A program made the translations under genes and the position numbers. A stretch of 64,000 nucleotides of DNA from Paenibacillus tuaregi (GTDB lineage: Bacteria; Bacillota; Bacilli; Paenibacillales; Paenibacillaceae), in assembly GCF_900086655.1 (NCBI RefSeq), contig NZ_LT575476.1:5061303-5125302 (forward strand). The letters are read 5' to 3'. Below the pieces are notes generated by a model. The model saw nothing but the letters and a program-made list of their open reading frames with translations. It ran no database searches and was not told the origin of the DNA. Below, in pieces: positions 24,712 to 33,654 of the stretch. Each line of letters begins with the position of its first letter. Positions within the stretch are counted from its first letter, which is position 1.

Positions 24712-26856
24712 ATGTTAACTCCCATAATAGCCACCAAATTTTATATCCCTGCGCCTCGGCCGAAAGCGGTTCTACGCCAACGGTTAACCGAAAGGCTGAA
24801 CAAGGGTTTGTACCGAAAATTGACCCTTATTTCTGCACCAGCGGGCTATGGCAAAACGACTTTAGTTAGTGAATGGCTCGCCGACTGCGGGCGGCCGGCC
24901 GCATGGCTTTCGCTCGAACAAGGGGACAATGAACTTACGCGCTTTTTAACCTGTATGATCTCCTCTCTTCAGACTATAGAGGAGAATATAGGGGAAGGTG
25001 TGCTTTCTGTGCTTCAATCACCTCAACCCCCACCGACCAAGTCGATTCTGACGGCTCTTCTTAATGAACTCGCGGCCATTCCGGCTCCTTTCATCCTCGT
25101 CCTTGACGACTACCATGCGGCGAATTCGAAAGGGGTCAACGAAGCCGTATCCTTTCTGCTTGACCACCTTCCCAAGCAGATGCACCTTATGATAATGACC
25201 CGTGAAGACCCTAGTATTTCCCTGCCGCGGTTGCGGGTTCGGGACCAATTAACAGAGTTGCGCGTTGCTGACATGAGATTTACACTTACCGAAGCCGAAG
25301 CTTTTTTTAACCGTGCAATGAATCTTAACCTGTCCATGGATAACATAGCCGGGTTCCAATCACGTACCGAAGGCTGGGTTGCGGGTCTGCACTTGGCTGC
25401 GATCTCCATACAGGAAGATGATGACGCCGAGCGGCTCCTTCGGTCTTTCACGGGCAACCACCATTTCGTGCTGGATTATCTGGCAGAAGAAATTCTGCAT
25501 CGGCAACCCGAGGCCGTACAGGCCTTTTTACTGCGGACATCGCTCCTCGACCGACTGTGCGGATCGCTATGCGATAACCTTATGCTCAATCCCGAGGTTT
25601 CCGGAAAAGAGATATTAATCGATCTTGATCGTAAGAATTTGTTCATCATTCCCTTGGATAAGGAACGACGTTGGTATCGTTATCACCATTTGTTCGCGGA
25701 TATCCTTCGCAGACGGTTACAGGAAAGTCACGACGGGAGCCAAATTGCGGATTTGCATAAACGAGCGAGCTTATGGTATGAAAACAACGGTTTCGAGATC
25801 GAAGCGTTTCGCCATGCCGTAGAATCGCGGGACATAGAGCGCAGTTCACGCCTGCTTCAAGGCGATGGGATGCCTCTACATCTACGAGGGGCCACTGGAA
25901 TTTCGCTCAACTGGCTGGAGTCGCTGCCTGCCTCGGAACTGGATGCCAGACCCGCGTTATGGGTGATCTATGGTTCAGCTCTACTGATTGCAGGCAAGCC
26001 GTCGGGGGTCGAACACAAGCTGCGAGCGGCAGAGGCGGCCTTGGAAGGCGCGGAACAAGACGTCAGCGTCAGGGATCTGATCGGATTAATCGCGGCGACT
26101 CGCGCCACATTGACATCCTTAGCTTTGACTGATGATCAGCATGGTACCGAACGAAAACTTCAGGCAGCCGAAGCGGCCATGCAAGTCACGGGGCTCGAAG
26201 ACAAGACCGATGAACTTGTCGGGTTGATTGCGCCTGCAAGCGATGCTGAGGTAAGAGGAACACACGGAATAGACAATGTTATTGCCCAATCACGCCGTGC
26301 GCTCGCGTATCTTCGACCGGATAACCTCCCTGTTCGGACGGCGTCCGCTTGGATGCTGGGCGTCGCCTGCCAGCGGCGGGGAGATTATGCCGGGGCATGT
26401 GAAGCCTATAACGAAGTCATATCGAATAGTCAAAAGATAGGTCATCAACTGATGGCTGTAATGGCCATTATTGGAATCGGTCAAATAAGGGAAGCGGAAG
26501 ATCGGCCCGATCTGGCGGCAGAGTGTTACCGAGAGGCTCTGCGGCTTGCCGGCGATCTGCCGCACCCGGCTCTTCAAGAAGCTCGAATGGGTCTGGAGCG
26601 CGTGCATCGGGTCCTCGAAGACGGAATGAAAGGCACACAGATCGAGCCGCTCAGCCAACGCGAAATCGAAGTGCTCAATCTTATAGCGAAGGGACTCTCC
26701 AATCGTGAAATCGGCGAGAAGCTCTTCTTGGCATTAGATACGGTGAAAGGTCACAATCGAAGGATTTTCGAAAAACTTCAAGTGCAAAGACGCACGGAAG
26801 CGATTGCCCGTGCCCGAGAGTTAAACTTGTTAATAAACACTCCTAAACCACACTAA
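24712..26856 (+). CDS. MalT-like LuxR-family transcription activator (STAND ATPase)
   Basis: 714 residues. Typical start (MLTPIIATKFYIPAPRPKAV), then a NACHT/STAND ATPase with Walker A APAGYGKTTL and Walker B FILVLDDYH, a helical repeat region, and a C-terminal LuxR HTH (PLSQREIEVLNLIAKGLSNR, then DTVKGHNRRIFEKL). MalT itself has about 900 residues, so the repeat region is shorter here. The chosen ATG has no ribosome site and falls at the predicted transcription start, so the message may be leaderless. The gene that follows, a DUF4386 membrane protein, is the likeliest target. Confidence 0.85.
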   Translation: MLTPIIATKFYIPAPRPKAVLRQRLTERLNKGLYRKLTLISAPAGYGKTTLVSEWLADCGRPAAWLSLEQGDNELTRFLTCMISSLQTIEENIGEGVLSVLQSPQPPPTKSILTALLNELAAIPAPFILVLDDYHAANSKGVNEAVSFLLDHLPKQMHLMIMTREDPSISLPRLRVRDQLTELRVADMRFTLTEAEAFFNRAMNLNLSMDNIAGFQSRTEGWVAGLHLAAISIQEDDDAERLLRSFTGNHHFVLDYLAEEILHRQPEAVQAFLLRTSLLDRLCGSLCDNLMLNPEVSGKEILIDLDRKNLFIIPLDKERRWYRYHHLFADILRRRLQESHDGSQIADLHKRASLWYENNGFEIEAFRHAVESRDIERSSRLLQGDGMPLHLRGATGISLNWLESLPASELDARPALWVIYGSALLIAGKPSGVEHKLRAAEAALEGAEQDVSVRDLIGLIAATRATLTSLALTDDQHGTERKLQAAEAAMQVTGLEDKTDELVGLIAPASDAEVRGTHGIDNVIAQSRRALAYLRPDNLPVRTASAWMLGVACQRRGDYAGACEAYNEVISNSQKIGHQLMAVMAIIGIGQIREAEDRPDLAAECYREALRLAGDLPHPALQEARMGLERVHRVLEDGMKGTQIEPLSQREIEVLNLIAKGLSNREIGEKLFLALDTVKGHNRRIFEKLQVQRRTEAIARARELNLLINTPKPH

Positions 26857-26922
26857 AGTGTCTACAGGCCCATTCCTCTTGGAGCTATACTGCTTATAAA
26901 ATTAGCCAAGAGGAGATAAAGC

Positions 26923-27582
26923 ATGAAAAAGAAGGCAAGAGTGGCAGGGGCATTGTTTTTGGTGTCGACGGTTGCATACCTGATTGGAAGCGGAATGATG
27001 GATTCTATTTTACATCGGACGGATTTACTCGCCAGTATGTATCCCGATCGAACAAACGTGTTTGCGGGATTGTTCTTGGAGTTGATCAATGCCATAGCGG
27101 TTGTGGGGATTGCCATGCTTCTGTACCCTATTTTAAAAAAGCAGAATGAAGCGTTTGCGTTGGGGTATTTCGGTTCCCGGATCATGGAGTCTGCGTTGCT
27201 TATCATCAGTTTAATCGGTCCGCTTGTCCTCATCGCGTTAAGCAAAACATCCATTTCCACAGGAACTTCCGGTGATTCATACTTGCAAACGATAGGAAAT
27301 TTAGTGGTGGAAGCTCATTTCATGCTATTCAAAATGGCTATGATCGTGCTGAGCGTAGGCAGCTTGTTGTTTTGTTATATCCTCTATCGATCGAGATGGG
27401 TTCCTCGATTGTTGTCCGTCATCGGTTTTATCGGGTATACGGGATTGTTGGCGAGCAGTTGTCTGTCGATCGCCGGCCTAGATTTAGGAACCGTTTTCTA
27501 TATTCCAGGAGCCATATTTGAAATCGTTTTACCAGTTTGGCTCATAGTTAAGGGATTTAATCTGCGCACAGAGGAAACCTGA
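26923..27582 (+). CDS. DUF4386-family membrane protein
   Basis: 219 residues with about six membrane spans; the N-terminal KKARVAGALFLVSTVAYLIG and the RIMESALLIISLIGPL stretch are typical of DUF4386. The function of the family is unknown. The start ATG has AAGAGGAG upstream. It lies 66 bases after the LuxR-type gene on the same strand, probably in one transcript, and is followed by a two-hairpin element. Confidence 0.8.
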   Translation: MKKKARVAGALFLVSTVAYLIGSGMMDSILHRTDLLASMYPDRTNVFAGLFLELINAIAVVGIAMLLYPILKKQNEAFALGYFGSRIMESALLIISLIGPLVLIALSKTSISTGTSGDSYLQTIGNLVVEAHFMLFKMAMIVLSVGSLLFCYILYRSRWVPRLLSVIGFIGYTGLLASSCLSIAGLDLGTVFYIPGAIFEIVLPVWLIVKGFNLRTEET

Positions 27583-27623
27583 TTTTTAAAGCTTCACCAA
27601 TCGTAAACCTGGCCTCTACTCCG

Positions 27624-27686
27624 CTATCGGAGAACTATAGTTGAACGCACCATGGAGCAGTTGCCGCCGGCAGCTGCTCTATTTTT
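27624..27686 (+). terminator. Two-hairpin 3' element, copy A (terminator of the DUF4386 gene)
   Basis: A small hairpin CTAT-N9-ATAG is followed by TTGAACG and then a GC-rich hairpin (GAGCAG, TGCC with GGCA, CTGCTC) and TATTTTTATT. The same order recurs at 29391-29470. Confidence 0.7.
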
Positions 27687-27880
27687 ATTGCGCTAACGGG
27701 CAGTTTAGCGTAAGGAAGCTAACACTGTAATTGCTTTATTAATGTCTTTGACATGGCCGTAGGAACTGTCTTTTTGATATGGTTTATTGATCTTCAAAAA
27801 TAATTATAAAGATGTCACAAAGCATCTATTTTGATTGTTATTACTCATATAAACAGGGCCCTGGTATGGAAGGAGAATAT

Positions 27881-28456
27881 ATGGATCAGAAAAGCGAAGA
27901 GTTAGAAATAGATATTATTGTGGCTCAAATAAAAGACGGAAACAAGGAAGCGTTTCGAGCGCTTGTTTGTGAATACCAACGTAAAATCCACGTATATAGT
28001 TACCACATGCTTAGGAATAAAGAAGAGGCTGAGGATGCGGTTCAGGAAATCTTTTTAAAGTGTTACCAAAATATACACCAATATTCCCAAGGAACGTCCT
28101 TTTCCGGATGGTTGTATACAATTGCATATAATCACTGCATTAATTTACTAAAGAAGCGAAGCTTACGCCATAAGTTGATAACACTTTATCGTACGCAATT
28201 GGCTCAAGCAAAGCAGGAAGTAGATTATGCATCATTATCTATTCATGACGTATTAGGCTTACTATCTGCCGAGGACAGAAACTTGCTTGTGCTTAGAGTA
28301 TGGGAAGACCAAAGCTTTGATGAAATTAGCAGGATTATGAACTGCAAACCGACAACAGTACGTAAAAGGTTTGAGCGTATTCGCAAAAAATTGAAGATGA
28401 AAATGATTCAATTGGAGGAGTGTCCAAGTGTCCCAAAAACAGCATTTCGAAGATGA
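27881..28456 (+). CDS. ECF-type RNA polymerase sigma factor
   Basis: 191 residues, AT-rich compared with its neighbours. Region 2: EEAEDAVQEIFLKCYQNIH and FSGWLYTIAYNHCINLLKK. Region 4: LSAEDRNLLVLRVWEDQSFD and the recognition helix CKPTTVRKRFERIRKK. The start is the ATG at 27881 with AAGGAG upstream; the open frame reaches 27812 without a site. It overlaps its anti-sigma gene by 29 bases. The base composition and the repeat elements on both sides suggest that the pair was acquired together. Confidence 0.85.
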   Translation: MDQKSEELEIDIIVAQIKDGNKEAFRALVCEYQRKIHVYSYHMLRNKEEAEDAVQEIFLKCYQNIHQYSQGTSFSGWLYTIAYNHCINLLKKRSLRHKLITLYRTQLAQAKQEVDYASLSIHDVLGLLSAEDRNLLVLRVWEDQSFDEISRIMNCKPTTVRKRFERIRKKLKMKMIQLEECPSVPKTAFRR

Positions 28457-29351
28457 TGTGGAAGAGTTAAAAATTCTATTTAATAAACCGGATTTGCCTA
28501 TACAGGATTTTTCTACAAGAATAATAAATCTTATTGATGAACGGGAATGTAAAACGAATTTAAAACCTAATGTTTTTAAACGAACTGCATTCGTTATCGT
28601 GATCGTGGGAATACTCTGCGGATTCACCTACGCAACAACAAAATGGATCGAGTTAAAGGACAAAAACGGAAACGTTGTTCTAGAGGTAAGATCAACAGAT
28701 AGTAAAGTCTTACCTGATTATCAACAAGCACTCGAAGAAATCAAGAATAAGATTTCTCCTGGGGAATCTGCTACAGTCTATTTTGGTAGTAAAGATGATA
28801 TTCTGCACAAAAAAACAGATCAGGTCATGCATACCATTTCGCCGTATAAATACACTGATTTTAGTCAATTTATAAAGGCGCTTGCAGCTCCATTCGAATC
28901 GAGTCAAATTCAGCCTATTCTCTCAGAAGCATACCAATTTAAAGAAGCATCAATTTATATGAACCCTGCGATCGGAGCCGGTAAAAAAGGGAAAATGATT
29001 TTTGGTACAGCTTCAAATGGACAAGAGCTTGGTTACTATACGCAGAAAATTGGAACTCAACCAATCTCCATTGTAATCACTTATACGAATCGCGAGCATG
29101 AAGTAAATTATACAAGTTACTTCACGCCAGGAAGGGAAGAAACGAAATTTTTCCAAAGTTCTCCGTCAGTGGATGCTAAAACGGTTATCAATGGTGTGGA
29201 CACCTATTATTATGTTGACGAGTATACACAGGAGAGATCACTACTGTGGGCTAAACAAGAGAATGAGAGAACAGCTCATTTTGTCTTGAGTAGTACAACC
29301 GCGAGCAAAAGTGAACTGTTGAAAATTACAAAAAACATCCTTTCTGATTGA
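28428..29351 (+). CDS. Membrane anti-sigma factor with DUF4367-like C-terminus
   Basis: 307 residues starting at GTG, with GGAGGAG upstream inside the sigma gene. About 48 cytosolic residues precede a single membrane segment (FKRTAFVIVIVGILCGFTYA), and a long extracellular part follows. The last 60 residues (INGVDTYYYVDEYTQERSL, then LLWAKQENERTAHFVL) look like a DUF4367-type domain, often seen in such regulators. There is no zinc motif. It would hold the overlapping sigma factor inactive until a cell-envelope signal arrives; the signal is unknown. Confidence 0.7.
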   Translation: MSQKQHFEDDVEELKILFNKPDLPIQDFSTRIINLIDERECKTNLKPNVFKRTAFVIVIVGILCGFTYATTKWIELKDKNGNVVLEVRSTDSKVLPDYQQALEEIKNKISPGESATVYFGSKDDILHKKTDQVMHTISPYKYTDFSQFIKALAAPFESSQIQPILSEAYQFKEASIYMNPAIGAGKKGKMIFGTASNGQELGYYTQKIGTQPISIVITYTNREHEVNYTSYFTPGREETKFFQSSPSVDAKTVINGVDTYYYVDEYTQERSLLWAKQENERTAHFVLSSTTASKSELLKITKNILSD

Positions 29352-29390
29352 GTTTATTTAAGGTCTTATCTTTATGGCTTTAATATTGAA

Positions 29391-29470
29391 CTAACGGGAT
29401 ACGTTAGTTGAATGATAACAGCGGCAGTCTAAGACTTTATTTATCAGATCTTGGACTGCCGCTGCTTTAT
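29391..29470 (+). terminator. Two-hairpin 3' element, copy B (terminator of the sigma/anti-sigma operon)
   Basis: CTAACG-GGATA-CGTTAG is followed by TTGAATG and a long hairpin (AGCGGCAGTC with GACTGCCGCT) and TTTAT. Same order as copy A at 27624. I see nothing further in 29471-29688. Confidence 0.75.
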
Positions 29471-29688
29471 ATAAATGGTTCATTCTAAAACTTATTTTTC
29501 ACTGAACAATAATAGCCTGACCCGGCTGATGCGTGGTGCTTACTGTTAAATGGTATTCCTGCCTTATCCTGCTAAGCCATCCTCTGTCGTACCGCATTCA
29601 ATCTCTCCTGCCGACAAGGATGCCTTACCCAGGTTCACTTATGATCTACTAGTTATACTCTATAAACAGGCCAGACCTCGTCCCCTGC

Positions 29689-30354
29689 CTATTCTATTAA
29701 TCCTCTTAAGAACTCAAGGCTTAGCCCTGATGTGTCCGGGAGAACCACATCGGCCCCGGAGCTCTTCAAGGTAATCTCCTCACCGATTCCAACCGCCACC
29801 ATACCCGCGGATTTGATTGCCTCAATCCCAGCCTGGGCATCTTCAATCCCCACACAAGCATTCGGCTCCGCCCCAACCTCTTCAGCTCCGCGCAAGAACA
29901 GATCGGGAGCGGGCTTGCCTTTGGCAACGGAATCGGGATGCACCACATAACGGAACAAATCCGCAAGCTCCAGCGCCCTCAGAATTTGCGGAGCATTCTT
30001 GCTGGCCGAAGCAATGACAGCCGGGATATTCTGCTCCCTTAACTCCAGCAGCAGCTCTCGAATTCCTGGATACACATCATCTGGCGTAATCGAATCGAGC
30101 AGAGAGGCATAATGCTCATTCTTGCGGGTCGCCAGCTCCAGCTTCTCCTCGGGGGTATAAGCATCTGCTTTGCCACCATGCTCAAGGATACGTTCCAGTG
30201 ACTCTCCCCGGCTGATTCCTTTCAAATTCTCATTGAACTCCCGGTCAAAGGGAATCCCTATCTGCTCACCAAGCCGCTTCCAAGCCACATAGTGGTACTC
30301 CGCCGTGTCCGTAATCACACCGTCCAGATCAAAAATTACAGCCTGCAATTTCAT
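29689..30354 (-). CDS. pgmB: Beta-phosphoglucomutase
   Basis: 221 residues. It converts beta-glucose-1-phosphate to glucose-6-phosphate. The phosphoacceptor motif is FDLDGVITDTAEYH, and the PgmB-specific pattern WKRLGEQIGIPFD, GISRGESL, IASASKNA, KGKPAPDLF and IEDAQAGI is present. The start is the ATG at 30354, preceded by AGGAGGAG. It is the last gene of the operon that carries a GH65 phosphorylase, whose product beta-glucose-1-phosphate is its substrate. An 18-bp perfect hairpin lies just before its ribosome site. Confidence 0.92.
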   Translation of the reverse strand: MKLQAVIFDLDGVITDTAEYHYVAWKRLGEQIGIPFDREFNENLKGISRGESLERILEHGGKADAYTPEEKLELATRKNEHYASLLDSITPDDVYPGIRELLLELREQNIPAVIASASKNAPQILRALELADLFRYVVHPDSVAKGKPAPDLFLRGAEEVGAEPNACVGIEDAQAGIEAIKSAGMVAVGIGEEITLKSSGADVVLPDTSGLSLEFLRGLIE

Positions 30355-30373
30355 CTCTTCTCCTCCTGATTTC

Positions 30374-30414
30374 ACTCATGACTGCTGCTTCAGCATGAAG
30401 CAGCAGTCATGAGT
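30374..30414 (-). other. 18-bp perfect hairpin upstream of the pgmB ribosome site
   Basis: ACTCATGACTGCTGCTTC at 30374-30391 pairs exactly with 30397-30414 around a five-base loop. On the message it ends just before the AGGAGGAG of pgmB and has no T-run. It could stabilise or process the message between the glycosidase gene and pgmB. Confidence 0.7.
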
Positions 30415-30534
30415 CCAAACTTCTTCCCAAGCCCAAGCCCCTACGGGCAGCATTTAAATCAATTTTATGTCAGCCGTCAGTCCTTGCATATCCATCTCTG
30501 GACCCTCAGGCAGATGCCCCTTCGCTTAGATCGG

Positions 30535-32727
30535 TTACATGATAACTTCAATTCGTGTTCCTTGGCTTATCTTCGTCATCCCGTCCCACTGCACCTCTAC
30601 CTGCCATCCACCTGGATTGTGAATCACCGCGTGCAGATGTCCGTCAACCTCCTTCAAACGAATGTCGAATTCGGCATCACCCACCACCACTTGCTTCAGC
30701 TCACAGCTTCTGCCTTCCCAGGCTCTAGGTAATTTAGGGGCTAGGATCAGCTTCTTCTCGTACGCAGCCGGACGAATACCGAAGAAATGCCGGACTACCG
30801 GGACCGCCATGGCATAAATCGTCCAGGCCTGTACCACGCAGCCGTAATCCGGGGACATCTCCGAGAACGAACCCGGCAGTACCCGGGAGAAGGAGCGGCC
30901 CATTCTCTCCAGCAGCTCCAGCGCTTGGTCAGGGTATCCGTTTGCCGCCTCGGCCACCGCATGAACCCCGGTGGAGATGGTCATGGTTCCCTGCTGATAT
31001 ATTCCCGCCAGGTATGTTCCGTATTCCCCGATAAATGTGCTGCTGCGCATTGTCTTAAGCGCTCGTTCCGCCTTCTGCGGGTCCGCAATCCCCGCTTCCA
31101 TAGGAGTGACAATAACCCAGTTCTTATTCAGCAGCCAGCCCTGATCATGCTCATCCTGATCTGCGGTTTCCAGAAGGTTCTCCACATAATCGCGATACCC
31201 TGAAAGCCCCTGCTGCTCTGCAAGAGACACCATGTAATCCACTTTAGGTGCGATATCCCTCTTCGATGCCACCGCATCCGCGAACAGCCCCTCTTCTTCC
31301 ATCCAAAAGACCTCATTAACCGCACGGGATGCCCGGTCGGCGAGTTCCTTATACTTAGCCGTACGCTCAAGATCACCAAGATATCCACTCATCTTGGCCA
31401 TCGCCTTCAGCGCCTGTGCCGTATACACGGCACTGTCGATCAGCTCCATATTCAAACCGGCAATCTCAATAATGCCATAACCGGACGGGAACAAATCTCC
31501 ATCCGGGTCCATCTCCCCAAGCAGCCATTCGATACCCTTCACGGCGTACTCGTAATGCCGGCGCAGCAGTTCCTCATCCCCGGTCCAGCTGAATATCTCC
31601 CACAGAAACGTTATGTAATGTGCCGTTTCCTGCGTATTGCCCGGATTGGACACAGCGCCCATTGTAGTCACCTCATGCACAATCCGCCCGTTGCCGTTCG
31701 CTTCCTCTGACTTCTCCAGAATCAGATTCAGCGTATCCTTGGCCAGCTGTGCATCCCCAACCGCCAGTACACCTTGAAGGGAATACGTGTTGTCACAGCC
31801 GAACCACCACGGGTATGTCGGACCGCCTGCGGTCAGGCCCCGGCCGACTCCGTCCACCGTCTGAACCAGCCACTGGTTGTTCCATTTCACCCATTTGAAC
31901 ATTTCAGTGAACCGGTCTTCACCCTCCACCGACAGCTCGGCACGCCTCTGGACCTGTTCATACAGCCGGCGCTTCTCCTCCAGCATAGCCCCGTGACCGG
32001 CCTCAATGACCTGATACGATTGCTCGCATGCCTCGCGCGAGACATAAGATCCGGCGACTATGAGCCGGAACTCGAACTCTTCCCGCTCGGCCAGCTCAAT
32101 CTCGGCGGCGTAAGCCACGCCGCAGCCATTGCCGGCGGTGAACTCGGGCCCGTACAGCTCCGGGCCCACCGCGATCTCCTCGCCCGGCAGGTCGGACCCG
32201 ATCATGGCGTACCACTCATGATCGCTGTCCTTGACCAGCACCCGCCGCGGCGTCAGCACCTGCGCTTCGTCGCGTGCGCCGTCAAGGATGCCGATCTCGT
32301 CCGAGAACCAAACCGGACGCAGATCGGTCCGCGCCAGCAGCTCCAGGCGCAGGCGGGTTACGCCCTTGCCGTAGGCCTGCAGCCGGTAATGGGCGGCCAT
32401 GCCCTTCTCCAACTCGGGCGCGAACTGCATCCGGTCAATCCGGACCGGAATATGCCCCAGCCCGTGATCATAATCGAACCGGGTGCCCCACGGTTCGTTC
32501 GTGAAGCCATCGGCTCTGGACCATACGGCGATACCGCGGTCCAGGTCCGTCACTTTGAGCCAGAAGCCGTCCAGCAGCTTGATCGGATGCAGCCAGATGC
32601 CGCCCATCTCATTGACAATGTGGTGTCCGAAGTCCGGGAAATAACCGTCCTGCGAACCGCATATTTTCACATATTCCCCGCCGCTGTAATACAAATTGAA
32701 AGGATGCCTGCTTGTCAGTGCCGCCAT
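30535..32727 (-). CDS. Six-hairpin (alpha/alpha)6-type glycoside hydrolase
   Basis: 730 residues, no signal peptide, so it acts in the cytosol. The region about 290-600 has the look of an (alpha/alpha)6 barrel of the glycogen-debranching / six-hairpin glycosidase group: GGPTYPWWFGCDNTYSLQG, GNTQETAHYITFLWEIFSW and the late GSFSEMSPDYGCVVQAW. I cannot place it in one GH family with certainty. Its position between the ABC permease and pgmB says that it works on the imported sugar or on a side-chain derivative that the phosphorylase cannot split. The start ATG has GGGGGAG upstream. Confidence 0.75.
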   Translation of the reverse strand: MAALTSRHPFNLYYSGGEYVKICGSQDGYFPDFGHHIVNEMGGIWLHPIKLLDGFWLKVTDLDRGIAVWSRADGFTNEPWGTRFDYDHGLGHIPVRIDRMQFAPELEKGMAAHYRLQAYGKGVTRLRLELLARTDLRPVWFSDEIGILDGARDEAQVLTPRRVLVKDSDHEWYAMIGSDLPGEEIAVGPELYGPEFTAGNGCGVAYAAEIELAEREEFEFRLIVAGSYVSREACEQSYQVIEAGHGAMLEEKRRLYEQVQRRAELSVEGEDRFTEMFKWVKWNNQWLVQTVDGVGRGLTAGGPTYPWWFGCDNTYSLQGVLAVGDAQLAKDTLNLILEKSEEANGNGRIVHEVTTMGAVSNPGNTQETAHYITFLWEIFSWTGDEELLRRHYEYAVKGIEWLLGEMDPDGDLFPSGYGIIEIAGLNMELIDSAVYTAQALKAMAKMSGYLGDLERTAKYKELADRASRAVNEVFWMEEEGLFADAVASKRDIAPKVDYMVSLAEQQGLSGYRDYVENLLETADQDEHDQGWLLNKNWVIVTPMEAGIADPQKAERALKTMRSSTFIGEYGTYLAGIYQQGTMTISTGVHAVAEAANGYPDQALELLERMGRSFSRVLPGSFSEMSPDYGCVVQAWTIYAMAVPVVRHFFGIRPAAYEKKLILAPKLPRAWEGRSCELKQVVVGDAEFDIRLKEVDGHLHAVIHNPGGWQVEVQWDGMTKISQGTRIEVIM

Positions 32728-32799
32728 GATGCTCCCCCTTTATTGTAAGTTGCTCTTCTATGCTAACTTTTGCTTGCGTATGGTTTTAAGCGCCCACAC

Positions 32800-33639
32800 T
32801 CACCCTTTGACTGCGGACGAGATCGAAATGCCCTCGATAAAGTACTTTTGCGCGATGAAGAAAGTAATCAGCACCGGAAGCATGATCAGGATCGTGGCCG
32901 CCATCAGCATGTTCCACTCTACGTTATACAGGCCTTTGAACATGGACAGCCCGAGCGCGAGGGTATAATGTTCATTGGAATTCAGATAAATCAACGGACC
33001 CTGGAAGTCGTTCCATACGCCCATGAAAGTAAAAATTGCTACCGCAATCAGCGGCGGCTTCGAGAGCGGCAGCATAATCCGCAAGAAGATCTGCATCCGG
33101 CTGGCCCCGTCCACATACGCCGATTCATCCAGTTCTTTGGGGATTCCCCGCATAAATTGCCGGATGAGGAAGATGTTAAACGCCCCGCCTCCAAAGAAAG
33201 CCGGCACAATCAGCGGCAGGAATGTGTCCACCCATCCCAGCTCTTTAAACATTAGAAACATAGGAATCATCGTCACCTGGGACGGCAGCATCATCGTAGC
33301 CAGCAGCACCAGGAACAGAGCCCGCTTGCCCTTGAAGTTAAACCTTGCGAACCCATAGGCGCTAACCGCTGAGGAGAATACCGTTCCAATCAGGACGGGG
33401 ATGAGAATCGTCAGTGTATTTTTCAAGAAGGTGAAGAACGGGATGGCCTGTACTGCATTGGCGTAGTTCGCCCACTTCCACACTTTCGGGAAGAAGTTGT
33501 CTTTGAATACTTCCGCAGGCGTCTTCAAGGAGACCGCAACGGTCCACAGCAGCGGCACCAGTACGATACACGCTCCGCCTAACAGCAGCAGAAATGCCAC
33601 AATGCGAGGCAGATTCCATCGTTTAACTGAATAGTTCAT
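32800..33639 (-). CDS. MalG-type carbohydrate ABC transporter permease
   Basis: 279 residues with six expected spans and the EAA loop DESAYVDGASRMQIFLRIMLP. The start ATG has AGGAGGCC upstream. It follows the MalF-type partner by 15 bases. The C-terminus is the usual YFIEGISISSAVKG tail. No ATPase gene is in the operon, so a general multi-sugar ATPase elsewhere is presumed. Confidence 0.9.
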   Translation of the reverse strand: MNYSVKRWNLPRIVAFLLLLGGACIVLVPLLWTVAVSLKTPAEVFKDNFFPKVWKWANYANAVQAIPFFTFLKNTLTILIPVLIGTVFSSAVSAYGFARFNFKGKRALFLVLLATMMLPSQVTMIPMFLMFKELGWVDTFLPLIVPAFFGGGAFNIFLIRQFMRGIPKELDESAYVDGASRMQIFLRIMLPLSKPPLIAVAIFTFMGVWNDFQGPLIYLNSNEHYTLALGLSMFKGLYNVEWNMLMAATILIMLPVLITFFIAQKYFIEGISISSAVKG

Positions 33640-33654
33640 TGCTCCATGGCCTCC

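Noticed and set aside
31774..32748. 324-codon plus-strand frame opposite the six-hairpin glycosidase
   Set aside because: GC-rich codon positions of the real gene create a long antisense frame; the product resembles no protein.
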